64,000 bases of DNA from CF-118 sp035689345 (GTDB lineage: Bacteria > Chloroflexota > Dormibacteria > Dormibacterales > Dormibacteraceae), in the NCBI GenBank assembly GCA_035689345.1, contig DASSLR010000091.1, positions 1-64,000 on the forward strand. The letters are read 5' to 3'. Shown in pieces: positions 8,755 to 19,700 of the stretch (its first letter is position 1; every line of letters starts with the position of its first letter). A program made the translations under genes and the position numbers. Under the pieces are notes generated by a model. It was not told where the DNA came from. It made no database searches and was given only the letters and a program-made list of their open reading frames with translations.

Positions 8755-11058
8755 CTAGAAGCCCGTCACGTCCCTCGCGACGTCCTGGCCCCAGTAGGCG
8801 AAACCAGGGGAAGGCGGTGCGCCGCCGAATGGATGCAGCCCCCCGTAGCCGTCCAGGACATAGCCTGCGGGCGAAGCCGTCGTGGCGCTGCTCAGCATCA
8901 CGACCGAGCGCGCTATGTCCCAGCGTGGCCAGTACGCGCTGCCACTGAGCGCCGGCGGCATCGCCTGTCCGCCGGGCGCGAAGGCGTGCAGGCCTCCCCA
9001 CCCGTCGAGGACATAACCCGCGTGGGTCCCTGGAATCAGGGCGAGGTCACGAGCGATGTCCCAGTTCGGCCAGTAAGCGGTCAGCTGTACGCCCGCAGGC
9101 CTGGCGCCCCCGATGCCAAAACCATGAACGCCTCCGAACGCATCCAGCACGTAGCCGCCGGTGCCGTCCGAGAAGATCACGATCCTCTTAGCGATGTACC
9201 AGTTAGGCCAGTAGCTGTCGATCGAGGCCGCCGGCGGCATCGCGTGCCCGTTCACCGAAAACGGATGCAGGCCGCCGAAGGCGTCGAGCACGTAGCCGCC
9301 CGAACCGTCTGGCAGGAAGGCAAAATCGCGCGCCACGTCCCACCGCGGCCAGTAAGCGCTTGTGGTGAGCGTCATCGCCGCGCCATACGCGTGCAGGCCA
9401 CCCCATCCGTCCAGAACGGCCCCCGAATCGGGTGTCGGCCCAGGCAAGGCGTGCCCGGCGCGCGCGATCTTCCAACCCGGCCAGTAGGCCGTGCCGGTCA
9501 CGGGCGGGCTCGCAGCGGCGTTGACCCCACCGTAGGCGTCGATGGTGTAGAGGCCTTTGTATGGATGCGGATAGGACGCGTTCGCAGCCACCGACATCTT
9601 CAGGACCGCCCACGGGGTGACCGTTCCCGCCGCCGTGTGAGCCCGGGCCCAGAGGTTGTACCAGTGGCCGGGATAGCCCTCCACCACCTCCGAGGCGGTG
9701 CCGTTGGCCGGCGTTGCATTCCTCAAGGGCACTCCGTTCTCGTTCAACGTGAGGTCCTGTTGCTGGAACTCGTAGTACGCGACGTTGCAGCGACCCGCCG
9801 TCAGGCTGACCGTGAACTCGGACGACGTCGCGGGGTCCGTCGTGCTCACGCCGACCGCGCAGTCGAAATACGTGCTCAGGGCCGACCACAGCTCGGGAGA
9901 GCCGCCTCCGTAATTGAGCGTCCAGATTCCGACTCCGCGCAGGTTGTCGCTGTTGACCAGCGCGTACTTCCGGCTGAGCGACTGCACGTCGTCCCAGTAC
10001 AGCTCGCGCGTGCAGTTGAGGCTCGTGTTGAACCAGGTGTCCCAGCGCTCGTTCCCGGCGGGATCGTTGGCGTCCCGGTGCACGGCATAACTGCCTGCCT
10101 TCACCATCGAGGCGCCGGCTTCCTGGGAAGCGTCCAGGTACGAGTCGGCCGTCACCGCCCCGGTCGGATACGCATTCTTGGTGGCGGCCCCTACGCAGGC
10201 CTTGCGACCGTAATAAGGCACACCGAGGATCACCTTGGACGGACCGACGGCCGACGAATACTGGGCGGCCGTGTTCGTGTCGTTGTAGTAGTAGCCCGCC
10301 AGAGGTGCGGTGGGCCCGAGGCAGAACTGGCTGCAGCTGGTCGGCGCACGCGAGTAGTTCGAGTACTCGAGGTCGTACGCCATCACGAAGAACGAATCCA
10401 CCGACTGGTTCAGGCCGGCGATGTCGAAGAAGCCGATGGGATCGGAGGCGGAGCTCGCGTACGTGTCGACGGAGAGGTCCGATCCCGCGGGCAGGGCCGC
10501 TCGCATCCCATGCGCGAAGTCGGTCATCATGGCCCGGGCCGTCTGGCCGTTCGGGCACGTTCCGTTCAAGCCTTCGTAGTCGATGTTGACCCCGTCAACA
10601 CCTTTGGCCGCGACCTGGCTCACTGTCTGGCTCACGGTGGTCGCCCGGTTCGCAAGTCCGGCGCACATGTGAGGAGTGCCGGGGCTGAAGTCCTGAAGCA
10701 CGACGGTCAGGACCACCTTCGTCCCATGGGCGTGGGCCGCACCGACGAGGCCTGTCAGCTGGCTCGAATTCCAGACGGTCAGGCCGGAGTCGGAGGCGAA
10801 CGTGCCGTTGTCGTTCACGTGAAGGCCGAAGAACGCGACCGTCGACACGAGCGACAAATCCCAGGTCGGGTAACCGACGGTGGGGTCGCTGAGGCTGCTG
10901 GCGAGGGCGAAACCGAACACCTCGCGCTGGAGTGGACCGCTGGTCGTCGCCGCCAGGACGGGCGTCGCGGACATACTCGGGGACGCCCTCTCCAGCGGCG
11001 AAGCTGGGAGCGTGAACGTTAGAAGAACTGTTAGCGCGACGTGAGTTAATCGTTGCAT
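8755..11058 (-). CDS. secreted GH18-type protein with six-repeat propeller module
   Basis: A 767-residue exported protein starting MQRLTHVALTVLLTF (signal peptide). Residues about 40-380 form a glycoside hydrolase 18 TIM barrel with the catalytic motif DGVNIDYE at 155-162, followed by MAYDLEY and VILGVPYYGRK, as in chitinases and YaaH/SleL-like lysins. An FN3-like domain follows, then six repeats of about 45 residues to the C terminus, each with a YWPxWxIAR element and a YVLDGxGGLHPFG element. A likely role is cleaving a GlcNAc polymer at the surface, with the repeats as a binding or display module. GTG at 11088 is an alternative start. Divergent from its paralogue at 11199. Confidence 0.85.
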   Translation of the reverse strand: MQRLTHVALTVLLTFTLPASPLERASPSMSATPVLAATTSGPLQREVFGFALASSLSDPTVGYPTWDLSLVSTVAFFGLHVNDNGTFASDSGLTVWNSSQLTGLVGAAHAHGTKVVLTVVLQDFSPGTPHMCAGLANRATTVSQTVSQVAAKGVDGVNIDYEGLNGTCPNGQTARAMMTDFAHGMRAALPAGSDLSVDTYASSASDPIGFFDIAGLNQSVDSFFVMAYDLEYSNYSRAPTSCSQFCLGPTAPLAGYYYNDTNTAAQYSSAVGPSKVILGVPYYGRKACVGAATKNAYPTGAVTADSYLDASQEAGASMVKAGSYAVHRDANDPAGNERWDTWFNTSLNCTRELYWDDVQSLSRKYALVNSDNLRGVGIWTLNYGGGSPELWSALSTYFDCAVGVSTTDPATSSEFTVSLTAGRCNVAYYEFQQQDLTLNENGVPLRNATPANGTASEVVEGYPGHWYNLWARAHTAAGTVTPWAVLKMSVAANASYPHPYKGLYTIDAYGGVNAAASPPVTGTAYWPGWKIARAGHALPGPTPDSGAVLDGWGGLHAYGAAMTLTTSAYWPRWDVARDFAFLPDGSGGYVLDAFGGLHPFSVNGHAMPPAASIDSYWPNWYIAKRIVIFSDGTGGYVLDAFGGVHGFGIGGARPAGVQLTAYWPNWDIARDLALIPGTHAGYVLDGWGGLHAFAPGGQAMPPALSGSAYWPRWDIARSVVMLSSATTASPAGYVLDGYGGLHPFGGAPPSPGFAYWGQDVARDVTGF

Positions 11059-11088
11059 CGAGGGTGGCGGCTCTCGGAGCAGCCCCAC

Positions 11089-11094
11089 ACTCTA
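11089..11094 (-). promoter_or_regulatory. candidate -10 for the leftward GH18 gene
   Basis: TAGAGT on the minus strand lies 30 nt upstream of the ATG at 11058, in the 140-bp gap between the two divergent GH18 genes. There is no convincing -35. Confidence 0.3.
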
Positions 11095-11198
11095 ACCGGC
11101 GCGTCACGGGGCAGTCAAATAAGGCGCGATGGCCGCGGAGGGGACCCAAGGGGTCAGTTTGGTTGGTGGGTTGCCCTTCCCCGGCCGGCCGGGGTAAG

Positions 11199-13637
11199 GT
11201 GGCCGCTGACATCTTGGGCCTGAGACCTATCTCGCGTTCCCTGGCCGGTTTCGTGATCCTGGTGGCGGTGGCCGCGGCCTGCGGCAACCCGGCACCCTAC
11301 AAGCCCGGTGGGACGGCGCGATCGATGCCGGGTGCCTACGCCAACCAGAGCGATCCGCTCGTCGGTCCGCTGACCCGCGAGGAGGCCCTGCACCTGAACG
11401 ACGCCCTGCACCTCGTCCCCGCGACCGACGCGAAGATCCTTCCGCGCCAGGTGCTGGCGGGCAGCGCCATCCGCTCCGCCGGCCTCTCCACCTCCTACAA
11501 CAAGGCCGGCCTGCAGAAAGAGGTGATGGGATTCGCGCCGTACTGGGCGCTCTCTTCGCAGGGCTCGTGGGATTACCGCGTCATGAGCACGGTCAACTAT
11601 TTCGCGCTCAAGCTCAATTACGACGGGACCTGGTACCAGAGCGATGGCGGCTGGCAGGGTTACTTCAGCCAGGACCTCGTCAACATGATCAACAACGCCC
11701 ACGCGTCCGGAGACCGCGTCCTGCTCACCGTGCGCGACACCGGCGAGGCCGCTCTCAACGACGTTGTCACGTACCCTCCGAGCACGCAGCTCGCGCTGTC
11801 GAACATCATCGGCGCCATCGGAAACCGCGGTTTCGACGGAGTCAACATCGACTTCGAGGGCTACACCAGCTCCACGTATCCCAACATCCAGACCGGCCTC
11901 ACCGACTTCATGACCCAGCTGTCGACGCAGGTGCACGCCAAGTGGCCGCAGGCGCTCGTCACCATCGACACCTACTCGGGATCGGCCAGCTGGGACTTTG
12001 GCCTGATGAGGATCGACGCCCTGGCGCCGGTCGTCGACGCGATGTTCATCATGGCTTACGACATGTCGTTCGACAACATGTCGGGCCGGGCGGGACCCAA
12101 CGCCCCGATGAACGGCTGGACCTACAACGACACGCTGTCGGTGTCGCAGTACCTCACCAAAGCGCCGGCCTCGAAGATCATCCTCGGCGTCCCCTGGTAC
12201 GGCTACCGGTTCAAGACAGTCGACACCACACCGTACTCGCCATCGCCCAGCGCAGTGGCCGAAAGCTATGCGCAGGCGATGACCGACCTGACGTGCGCCC
12301 ATCCCGCCGTGCGTTGGGACAGCCAGGCTCAGTCCTATTGGGCGGCCTGGTACAGCCCGCGATCGGGTGATCCTTGCGGCTACAACGCCGGCAGCTATGA
12401 AGAGCTGTACTTCGACGACACGCAGTCCCTCGGGGTGAAGTACGGCCTCGTGAACTCCAGCGGCATCCGGGGCATGGGGATCTGGGCCCTCGGTTACGAC
12501 GGCGGGCGGTCGGAGCTCTGGTCGGAGCTCAGCACGTACTTCTCGTGTCCGACATCCGTGAGCTTGCCCACGACGGAGAGCACCACCGAGTTCACCGTCA
12601 CGTTCTCGGCCGGAACCTGCTCGGTCGCTTACTACGACGTCACCGAGTACGACAACACCATCGGCCAGGGCTGGTTCTACCTCAGCCACAGCGGCACCTC
12701 TGCGACCGCCGAAGGCTTTGCCGGCCACAGCTACGAGTTCCGGGTGCGCGCACATTCGCTGGCCGGCGTGGTGGGTGCGTTTTCGAGCGCCACCACGACC
12801 GTCGATGCCAACGCGACGCAGTCGCATCCCTACCAGGGCCTGTACACGCAGGACGTGTACGGCGGCGTCAACGCCGACGGCAGCCCTCCGCTGTCCACCA
12901 GCGCTTACTGGCCGGGCTGGCAGATCGCCAGGTCGGGCAGGGCGCTGCCGGGCGGCGCGCCCGACTCGGGAGCCGTGCTCGACGGCTGGGGCGGCCTGCA
13001 TCCGTACGGCGCATCGCTGACGGTGACGACCAGCGCGTACTGGCCCGGCTGGGACATCGCGCGAGACTTCGCCTTCCTTCCGGATGGTTCCGGCGGCTAC
13101 GTCCTCGACGCATACGGAGGGCTCCATCCGTTTTCCGTCAACGGCAAGCCGATGCCGCCGGCGGCGTCCATCGACTCGTACTGGCCGCATTGGGACATCG
13201 CACGCAAGGTCGTGATCTTCTCCGACGGCACCGGCGGCTACGTGCTGGACGGTTTCGGCGGCGTCCATCCATTCGGCATCGGCACCGCCCGCCCGCCCGC
13301 GGTTCAACTCACCGCGTACTGGCCCGGCTGGGACATCGCCAACGACATCGCGTTGATTCCAGGCACGCATTCGGGCTACGTGCTCGACGGTTGGGGCGGC
13401 CTCCACTCATTCACTGCCAGCGGAGAGGCCACGCCCGCCACGATCACGGGGAGCGCGTACTGGCCGCACTGGGACATCGCGCGCTCGGTCGTGATCCTCA
13501 ACGGCTCCACCGCAGCGACTCCGGGTGGATACGTGCTCGATGGTTACGGCGGGTTGCACGCGTTCGGGAACGCGCCCGCGCCACCTGCAGCGCCGTACTG
13601 GGGGCGCGACATCGCCCGCACCCTGACCGGTTACTAG
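11199..13637 (+). CDS. GH18-type lipoprotein with six-repeat propeller module
   Basis: An 812-residue paralogue of the divergent neighbour. The N terminus is a lipoprotein signal (SLAGFVILVAVAAACG, lipid Cys near residue 29), so this copy should be membrane-anchored. The GH18 barrel has DGVNIDFE at 213-220, MAYDMSF and ILGVPWYGYR. An FN3-like region and six YWPxW/YVLDGxGGLHPFG repeats (about 545-812) follow. GTG at 11199 follows a GGGG stretch; TTG at 11214 would give a shorter and more typical lipoprotein signal, and the open frame runs on upstream without a better start. The stop shares the tetranucleotide CTAG with the convergent CAP gene. Substrate specificity (chitin, peptidoglycan or own capsule) is unknown. 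Confidence 0.85.
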   Translation: MAADILGLRPISRSLAGFVILVAVAAACGNPAPYKPGGTARSMPGAYANQSDPLVGPLTREEALHLNDALHLVPATDAKILPRQVLAGSAIRSAGLSTSYNKAGLQKEVMGFAPYWALSSQGSWDYRVMSTVNYFALKLNYDGTWYQSDGGWQGYFSQDLVNMINNAHASGDRVLLTVRDTGEAALNDVVTYPPSTQLALSNIIGAIGNRGFDGVNIDFEGYTSSTYPNIQTGLTDFMTQLSTQVHAKWPQALVTIDTYSGSASWDFGLMRIDALAPVVDAMFIMAYDMSFDNMSGRAGPNAPMNGWTYNDTLSVSQYLTKAPASKIILGVPWYGYRFKTVDTTPYSPSPSAVAESYAQAMTDLTCAHPAVRWDSQAQSYWAAWYSPRSGDPCGYNAGSYEELYFDDTQSLGVKYGLVNSSGIRGMGIWALGYDGGRSELWSELSTYFSCPTSVSLPTTESTTEFTVTFSAGTCSVAYYDVTEYDNTIGQGWFYLSHSGTSATAEGFAGHSYEFRVRAHSLAGVVGAFSSATTTVDANATQSHPYQGLYTQDVYGGVNADGSPPLSTSAYWPGWQIARSGRALPGGAPDSGAVLDGWGGLHPYGASLTVTTSAYWPGWDIARDFAFLPDGSGGYVLDAYGGLHPFSVNGKPMPPAASIDSYWPHWDIARKVVIFSDGTGGYVLDGFGGVHPFGIGTARPPAVQLTAYWPGWDIANDIALIPGTHSGYVLDGWGGLHSFTASGEATPATITGSAYWPHWDIARSVVILNGSTAATPGGYVLDGYGGLHAFGNAPAPPAAPYWGRDIARTLTGY

Positions 13638-15925
13638 CCGAAGTACCCCTCGACGTCGATCACGGCGTCGCTCGAACCGTTGGCGTTGAACAGGTCGATC
13701 TTCCCGCTGGGGCCCAGCTTCACCACCACCAGGTTGGGGACGATCTGACCGGCGTTGAAGTTGAGATCTGAGGCGAGGGGCTGAGCGCTCCCGTCGGGGT
13801 AGATGATGAACCAGCCGAAAGCGGTCGGGTTCACGACGGTCACGTTCAGAATCACCGCCTGCGGCGGGGTGCCGCTCCCCATCGCCGGCACGCCGGCCAG
13901 GCCAGACGCCTGCACCGCGATGGTCTGGCCCGCGCCGATCTTGGTGCTGAACCCGCCAGTGCCGTTGCGCGTGTCGAGGATGCGGTTAGGTGCAAGGGCG
14001 ACGTAGCTGGCGCCACTCGCGGTGGCATCGGTGAAATATCCGTTGACGTCTACGATCAACTGCGTGTAACCGCCGGCGTTGGTGAAGGACACCTTGCCGC
14101 CCGTGCCGAGAGGCACCACCACGCGGTTGGGCACCGTCTGGCCTGCCATCCAGTTGAGGTTCGAAGCCAGCGGAGTCGCCTGACCGGTCGGGTACACGAT
14201 CATGTAACCGCCGTTGGCGGTGGTCCCGGTGACCGTGACGTTGAGGACGACTGCCGCAGCTCCGGTCACCGGCACATTCCCCATCCCGGTGACCTGTACG
14301 GTCAGGGTCGAATACGGGCTCATCTTCATGCCGGCGTTCGGCATGCCACTGCCCGTCCTCGTGTCGGTGATGCGTGCCGGCGGCAAGGAGACGAACTCGC
14401 CGGAGGTGCCGCTGGCCGAAGGCGCGAAATAGCCCTCCAGGTCGACCACGACGTCGACGTGGCCGGACGGGTTGTAGATGGTCACCGAGCCTCCCGTGCC
14501 CAGAACGACGGAGACCAGGTTGGGTACCGTCTCCCCCGCGACCCAGTTCAAGTTGGACGCCACCGGCAGGACGCCGCCGGTGGGATAGAGGGTGAGCGAG
14601 CTGGCTGCGGTGGTATCGGTGGCTGTCACATTCAAAATCACCGAGGTCGCGTTAGCCGGCACCGTGACACCACCGAGCTGGAGGTTGAGGCTGCCGCCAG
14701 GGCCAAGAGAGCTCGAGCTCCGTGTGTCGAGCACGCGCAACGGCGTGAGCGGGTTGTACACCGCCGGGGGCACGAAGCGGAACTGATCGGCGACGGACGT
14801 CGCGCTGGTGCCGCCAATCGTCGTCACCGTGACGTCCGCGACGCCGGCGGCCTCCGCCGGGCTGACAGCTGTGATCTGTGAGCCGGAATCCACGCTGAAG
14901 CTGCTCGCCGCGGTCGCGCCGAAGTGGACGGATGTCGCACCGGTGAAGCCGCAGCCGCGGATCGTGACGCTGGTGCCACCCGACGTCGAGCCGGAGGCCG
15001 GATTGATCGAGCTCACCGTCGAAGCGCCTGTACCGCCGACGCTGCACGCCGGGCTGAAAGCGCCGACCGTGAACGACCACGTGTAGGGAAGTCCATTCAC
15101 CGTCAGCGCCACGGTGTAGGTGACTCCGTTCTGCAGCGGACTCTGGGGCATGAGGATCACGCCCCCACGCGGCGTCAGGTAAGGGCTGAGCGAGGCGTTG
15201 GTCGAGTCGATCGCGCAGTTCGGGAGCGAGACTCCGTTCCCGATGATGGTGTGCACAGGGCCGGCCGTCGTGCTCACGTTGGCGCCGACCTCGATGAAAA
15301 CCGGCAGGCCCGTGTATCCGGGGCACGCGCTCTGAGGATTGGGGAACTCGTTGCCGCTGTAAGACGTCAGGGGCTCGGAGGAAAGGTTGCCGGGAAAGAC
15401 GACCGGAAACTGTCCTCCGGTAAACGAGTTTCCGCGGATGACGTCCAGCGTCGCGCCCATCTGCCAGGGAGATGTGGTGGCGTCCCGATACGATCCAAAT
15501 CCTGTTTGCGTGAGACGCGAGTCCATCATCGCCATGGCGTGGAACGGCGCGCCCATCCACCAGTCGATCGCCTGCGTATCCGACGTGGCCGTGGTCGAGC
15601 TGACGAAGATGTTGCCGTCCTGAGCCGCCGTGTTGCCTGCCGCCGAGTAGTAGGGACTGGTGGGGTTCTCTGAGTGTGTTACCTGCCCGGTCTTGACCAT
15701 GTAAACGGCATGGTCATAGTCGCCGGCGCTCCACGTGGTGTTCTCGGTGAGGGCGGACTGCCCCGACACCGAGCGCCAGGTGTTGAATTGACTGAGCCAG
15801 CTGCCGATGGCAGCGACGCTGGCCGGCGGCTGCGTGGCCAGAGTCGCTGCCACGATCGCGAGCGCCGCCAGCGCCGAAGCCCCACGCCTCGCGGCGGGCG
15901 CCAGACCCGCCCGGAAACCACGCAT
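13634..15925 (-). CDS. secreted CAP-domain protein with IPT/TIG domain and three DTR repeats
   Basis: A 763-residue exported protein. After a signal peptide (ALAALAIVAATLATQ) comes a CAP/SCP-like domain (SQFNTWRSVSGQ, THSENP, GNTAAQDGNI) and a link region. An IPT/TIG immunoglobulin-like domain (SSINPASGSTSGGTSVTIRG) follows. The C-terminal half is three repeats of about 130 residues, each going from RVLDTR or RILDTR through VILNVT, SNLNW and TVPN to DVxGYF. The same repeat occurs in the 21534 gene and is common in exported actinobacterial proteins. ATG at 15925 is preferred; a TTG lies at 15937. A role in wall adhesion or surface display is an inference; catalysis by the CAP domain is uncertain. 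Confidence 0.8.
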   Translation of the reverse strand: MRGFRAGLAPAARRGASALAALAIVAATLATQPPASVAAIGSWLSQFNTWRSVSGQSALTENTTWSAGDYDHAVYMVKTGQVTHSENPTSPYYSAAGNTAAQDGNIFVSSTTATSDTQAIDWWMGAPFHAMAMMDSRLTQTGFGSYRDATTSPWQMGATLDVIRGNSFTGGQFPVVFPGNLSSEPLTSYSGNEFPNPQSACPGYTGLPVFIEVGANVSTTAGPVHTIIGNGVSLPNCAIDSTNASLSPYLTPRGGVILMPQSPLQNGVTYTVALTVNGLPYTWSFTVGAFSPACSVGGTGASTVSSINPASGSTSGGTSVTIRGCGFTGATSVHFGATAASSFSVDSGSQITAVSPAEAAGVADVTVTTIGGTSATSVADQFRFVPPAVYNPLTPLRVLDTRSSSSLGPGGSLNLQLGGVTVPANATSVILNVTATDTTAASSLTLYPTGGVLPVASNLNWVAGETVPNLVSVVLGTGGSVTIYNPSGHVDVVVDLEGYFAPSASGTSGEFVSLPPARITDTRTGSGMPNAGMKMSPYSTLTVQVTGMGNVPVTGAAAVVLNVTVTGTTANGGYMIVYPTGQATPLASNLNWMAGQTVPNRVVVPLGTGGKVSFTNAGGYTQLIVDVNGYFTDATASGASYVALAPNRILDTRNGTGGFSTKIGAGQTIAVQASGLAGVPAMGSGTPPQAVILNVTVVNPTAFGWFIIYPDGSAQPLASDLNFNAGQIVPNLVVVKLGPSGKIDLFNANGSSDAVIDVEGYFG

Positions 15926-16004
15926 GCAGGGCGACAACCCTACATGACAACGCCGGTGGTTGACCCTATCTTGCGCGACGCGGTTAAGACCTAAGAAGAG
16001 GCTC

Positions 16005-16634
16005 TCAGTTGTCTGAGGGCTGCGAGATGGTCGTGCCGGCGTACTGGATGTTGTCGATCCAGTTCGTGTAGGGCGCGCTCAGCCAGCCGGAGTCGCTGAC
16101 GATGAACGCTCCCGTCACCGATGCGCCGGCGTGACACGCCAGGCCGGCTGCATAGCTCGTCTCGAACACGAACGGACACGTGGGACTGTGCACGTCCCAG
16201 TCGGTCGAGCTGCCGTCCTCATGCGTCCACGTCGTCGCCGTCCAGGCCAGCGGGCGCAACTCCATGTCGCCGCCGTCACTGAACTGAATCACCAAGCGGG
16301 GTGAGCCGCCACTCGCCGCCGACTTGTCAGCCATGAAATCGAATGCGGGCGGCGTGGCGGGTGCGCTGGCCGGCACGTGGTGGAAGTCGATCCCGCCGAA
16401 GCTGCTGAAGAAGTTTGGCGCGCCGCTGCCATCGGACACATCGATCTGAACCGAGAACGGGTCCGCGTCGTTCGACGCGGTGTTGGTCCAGTGCGCCGAG
16501 CCGCTGGCAACCGGTCCGACGGCGCCAGAGAAGAACGAGATGCTGATGCCGATCTTGGCCGCCGCATTGACCGGAACGAGCGCGAGCACGACCAGGGCGG
16601 CGCAGGAGCAAAGAAACAAGAGACGTCGCACCAT
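16005..16634 (-). CDS. secreted protein of unknown function
   Basis: A product of about 209 residues with a clear signal peptide (RRLLFLCSCAALVVLALVPVNA). The mature part is rich in Ser, Asp, Trp and aromatic residues and looks like an all-beta domain. It has two Cys (SPTCPF, GLACHAG) that could pair outside the cell. AGGAGG lies 8 nt upstream of the ATG at 16634; in-frame GTG codons at 16637 and 16640 are alternatives. I do not recognise the family. It sits inside the exoprotein island, next to the phosphoesterase-propeller gene. Confidence 0.65.
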   Translation of the reverse strand: MVRRLLFLCSCAALVVLALVPVNAAAKIGISISFFSGAVGPVASGSAHWTNTASNDADPFSVQIDVSDGSGAPNFFSSFGGIDFHHVPASAPATPPAFDFMADKSAASGGSPRLVIQFSDGGDMELRPLAWTATTWTHEDGSSTDWDVHSPTCPFVFETSYAAGLACHAGASVTGAFIVSDSGWLSAPYTNWIDNIQYAGTTISQPSDN

Positions 16635-16733
16635 CACCACAGCCTCCTTCCGAACCGTCGGGAATCGCGAACCGCTTGTCTCTTTGTCGATGATGGTCCA
16701 TCGCCGAGCCCGCGGTCAAGTTGGGGCGGGACC

Positions 16734-19700
16734 CTACGCTCCCGCAAGTGATTTGGCGATGTCCCAGCCTGGCCAGTAAGGGGTACCCGTGAGAGCCGGC
16801 GCGCCGCCAAACGGGTGCAGTCCGCCATATCCGTCCAGCGTGTAGCCGGCCGGCGCGGCCAGGGTCGACCCGGGCAGCAACCACACCCCACGCGCAATGT
16901 CCCAGCCCGGCCAGTAAGCAGGCGCCGCCATCGTCGGCGCACCGTTGAACGGGTGCAGGCCTCCATATCCGTCCAGGACGTAGCCCGCGTGCGTCCCAGG
17001 GATCAACACCACGTCGCGAGCTATGTTCCATCCAGGCCAGTAGGCGGCTCCAGTGGCCGCGGCCGGCGTGCCACCCCCGATCCCGAACGGGTGCAGACCG
17101 CCCCATGCGTCCATCACGTAGCCACCTGAGCCGTCGGAGAAGATCACCACCTTGCGGGCGATGTCCCAGTGCGGCCAGTAGGCCGCGCCGGTGGCCGCCG
17201 GAGGAAGCGCGTGGCCGCTGACCGCAAACGGGTGCAGGCCGCCCCAGCCGTCGAGCACGTAGCCGCCGGAGCCGTCGGGCAGGAAGGCGAAGTCGCGGGC
17301 GATGTCCCAGCCCGGCCAGTAAGCCGCTCCACTGACGGTGATCGCCGCCCCGTACGGGTGCAGGCCGCCCCAGCCGTCCAGCACCAGGCCGGCGTCCACC
17401 ACCGAGGGCTGGGCATGGACCGCGCGGGCGATCTTCCAGCCCGGCCAGTAGGCGCTGGCGGCCAGCGGCGGGCTGCTGTCTGCGTTGACGCCGCCGTATC
17501 CATCCATCGTGTACAGCCCGCTGTACGGGTGCGACTGGGTCGCCGTCGCCGACACGGTGGTGGTCGCCGCCGTCCAGCTGCTCCAGACGCCGCCCGCGAG
17601 CAGCGCGCGCGCCCGGAACTGGTAAGCGTGGCCGGGGTAGCCGTCGGCCGTCGCGCTCGACGCTCCGGCCGTGGGCGTGGTCGAAGCGAGCGCAAACCAG
17701 CCCTGGTTGAGCGTGGTGTCGAACTGCTGGATGTCGAAACGGCTCGTGGAGCAGCTCACGGAGACCGACAGGCCGAACTCGGTTGTCGATTCCACACCGG
17801 GGAGGTTCAGAGTCACCGGGCAGGCGGTCGCTCCGTAGTACTGACCGACGAACACGCGCAGGTAACCACCGTCATCGTCGGACACGGTCGACGCATGCGT
17901 GTTGCACGCGTTGCAGTAGCCCGCCAGGTCCGTCGTCGGCAGGCCGTTGTTGTTCGTGACACCGTCGTGCTGGACATCCGTGTTGTTGGTCTGGCAGGAG
18001 TTGCCGGCGCCAAAGAGGACCGCGATCAGCCCTGCGGAGTACAGCGAGCTTGCGTGCGCGATGAAGTACGGCCCGACGTTGTCCTGGTAGTGGCCGCACG
18101 TGTTGTTCATGGTCGTGTAGTACTGGTTGCCAACCGGGACCTGCCACACCACCTGCGGCCGCGCCGTCCTGGCGTGCAGCTCCGCGACCCATGCCAGGTA
18201 GCGGCTGAAGTTCGGCAGGTTGACGTTCGACGGGTCCCACCAGTGTGTGAACGAGGCGTTGTCGGCACCCTGCTGCTCCCACCAGCCTGCGTCGTGGTCG
18301 TCGATGTCGTTGAACACGAGGTCCCAGGTGCTTCCGTACGGGTTGCTCGCTACGCCCGCCGAGTTGAGAAACGCGGCGGTCGTGTCGGCCTCGGCTGTCG
18401 CGCTGACGCTCGATCGCCGATCGCTCGCGATGTCCACGCCGCTGCCCCATGGAGATGCATGGATTGCGAGCACCGTCTTCGGCGCGTACGTGTCACGAAG
18501 CTTGAGCAGCTCGAACGCGAATCCCTGGGCGGTGTTCGGCAGGCCCGCGGCCTCGGCGAACCCGGAGCTGGCGACGCTCGCGCTCACCGTCGACGCCGCA
18601 CCGCCCGCGGCCCGCTGCTCGAGGTAGCCCCACAGGTCAGGCTCGACGTGGACCACGACAGTGCTGTTGAAAGCGCCCGCCTTCTGCATGAGCAGCTTGA
18701 AGTTCGCGTAGTACGCGGCCATCGTGCCGGTGTTGTTGAGGTTGCTGTAGTCGCGGTCTGATTCGTTGGTGCCGGTCGACGGGCTCGACTGCAGCAGCTC
18801 GTAGTAGCTGAACACCGGGATGTAACCGCTGGCGGCTGACGCGCTCATGTAGAGCGTCGCGAACTGGCCGGCGGGCGAGTCCCACGTCTCCCACCCGCTA
18901 CCCGTGTTGACGCCGGCGGACAGGTACTGATAGCGGTAACGCCACGGCACGCCGCTGGAGGTCATCCACGAGAGATCGGTCGGCTGGTTGGCCAGGCCGA
19001 AGTGCAGCATGTCCTGCGGGAGCGCCGCCGCGGCGTTCGAGGTGACGGCAGCGTTCGGTGCCGGCGCCGGGGACAGAATGTCACTGATCACCGATGCGCC
19101 CGCGTCGTTCGCCGTGAGTGTGGTCGCGCCGAGCGACGCCTCGATTGTGTGCAGCAGCGAGTAGTGGTTGTAGGCGATCGCGCTCGTGAGGCCCGTCGTG
19201 ACGCCGCTTCCGACCAGGATCAGTGGCACCTGGTTCGCGCCTGAGGAGTCGTCCTCGTCCCAGGTCAGCGCCAGCAGGGAATGCTGAGTCTTGAATGCCG
19301 GTGAGCTCAGGATCGCCGGCACCTGCTGCTGCAGCCACGAGTCACCCGTGCCGACGCTGCAGTCGTGCATGTCGTTGCACATGTTCGGCGTGATGAACGC
19401 GAAGCTTGGTGTGGTCGTGGTCGATTGCAGGTCTGACGCCAGCTGTGAATAAGGCACGACGTGGCTCTGGCAACGCGAGGTATTCGTGCGGATGTCGTTG
19501 AAGTAGATGAACGGGTCGTGCTTTTGCGCGTACGGATAGCTGTCGCCGACGAAGCACGCCGACGGCATCGACTCTTCGTATGCCTTCCACGTTCGGCCCG
19601 CTGATTCCAGTGCATCCGCGATGTTCCCGGCCGACACCCAGCAGGTGGTGCAGTCGGAACTGATCCCGAAGGTGCTCGCGCCGGTCAACGCGAGGTAGTT

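Noticed and set aside
8734..13406. Very long open frames antisense to the two GH18 genes (762 and 750 codons)
   Set aside because: They mirror the GC-rich codon pattern of the real genes, are Arg/Val/Asp-rich without domains, and would lie over well-recognised GH18 and repeat sequences.
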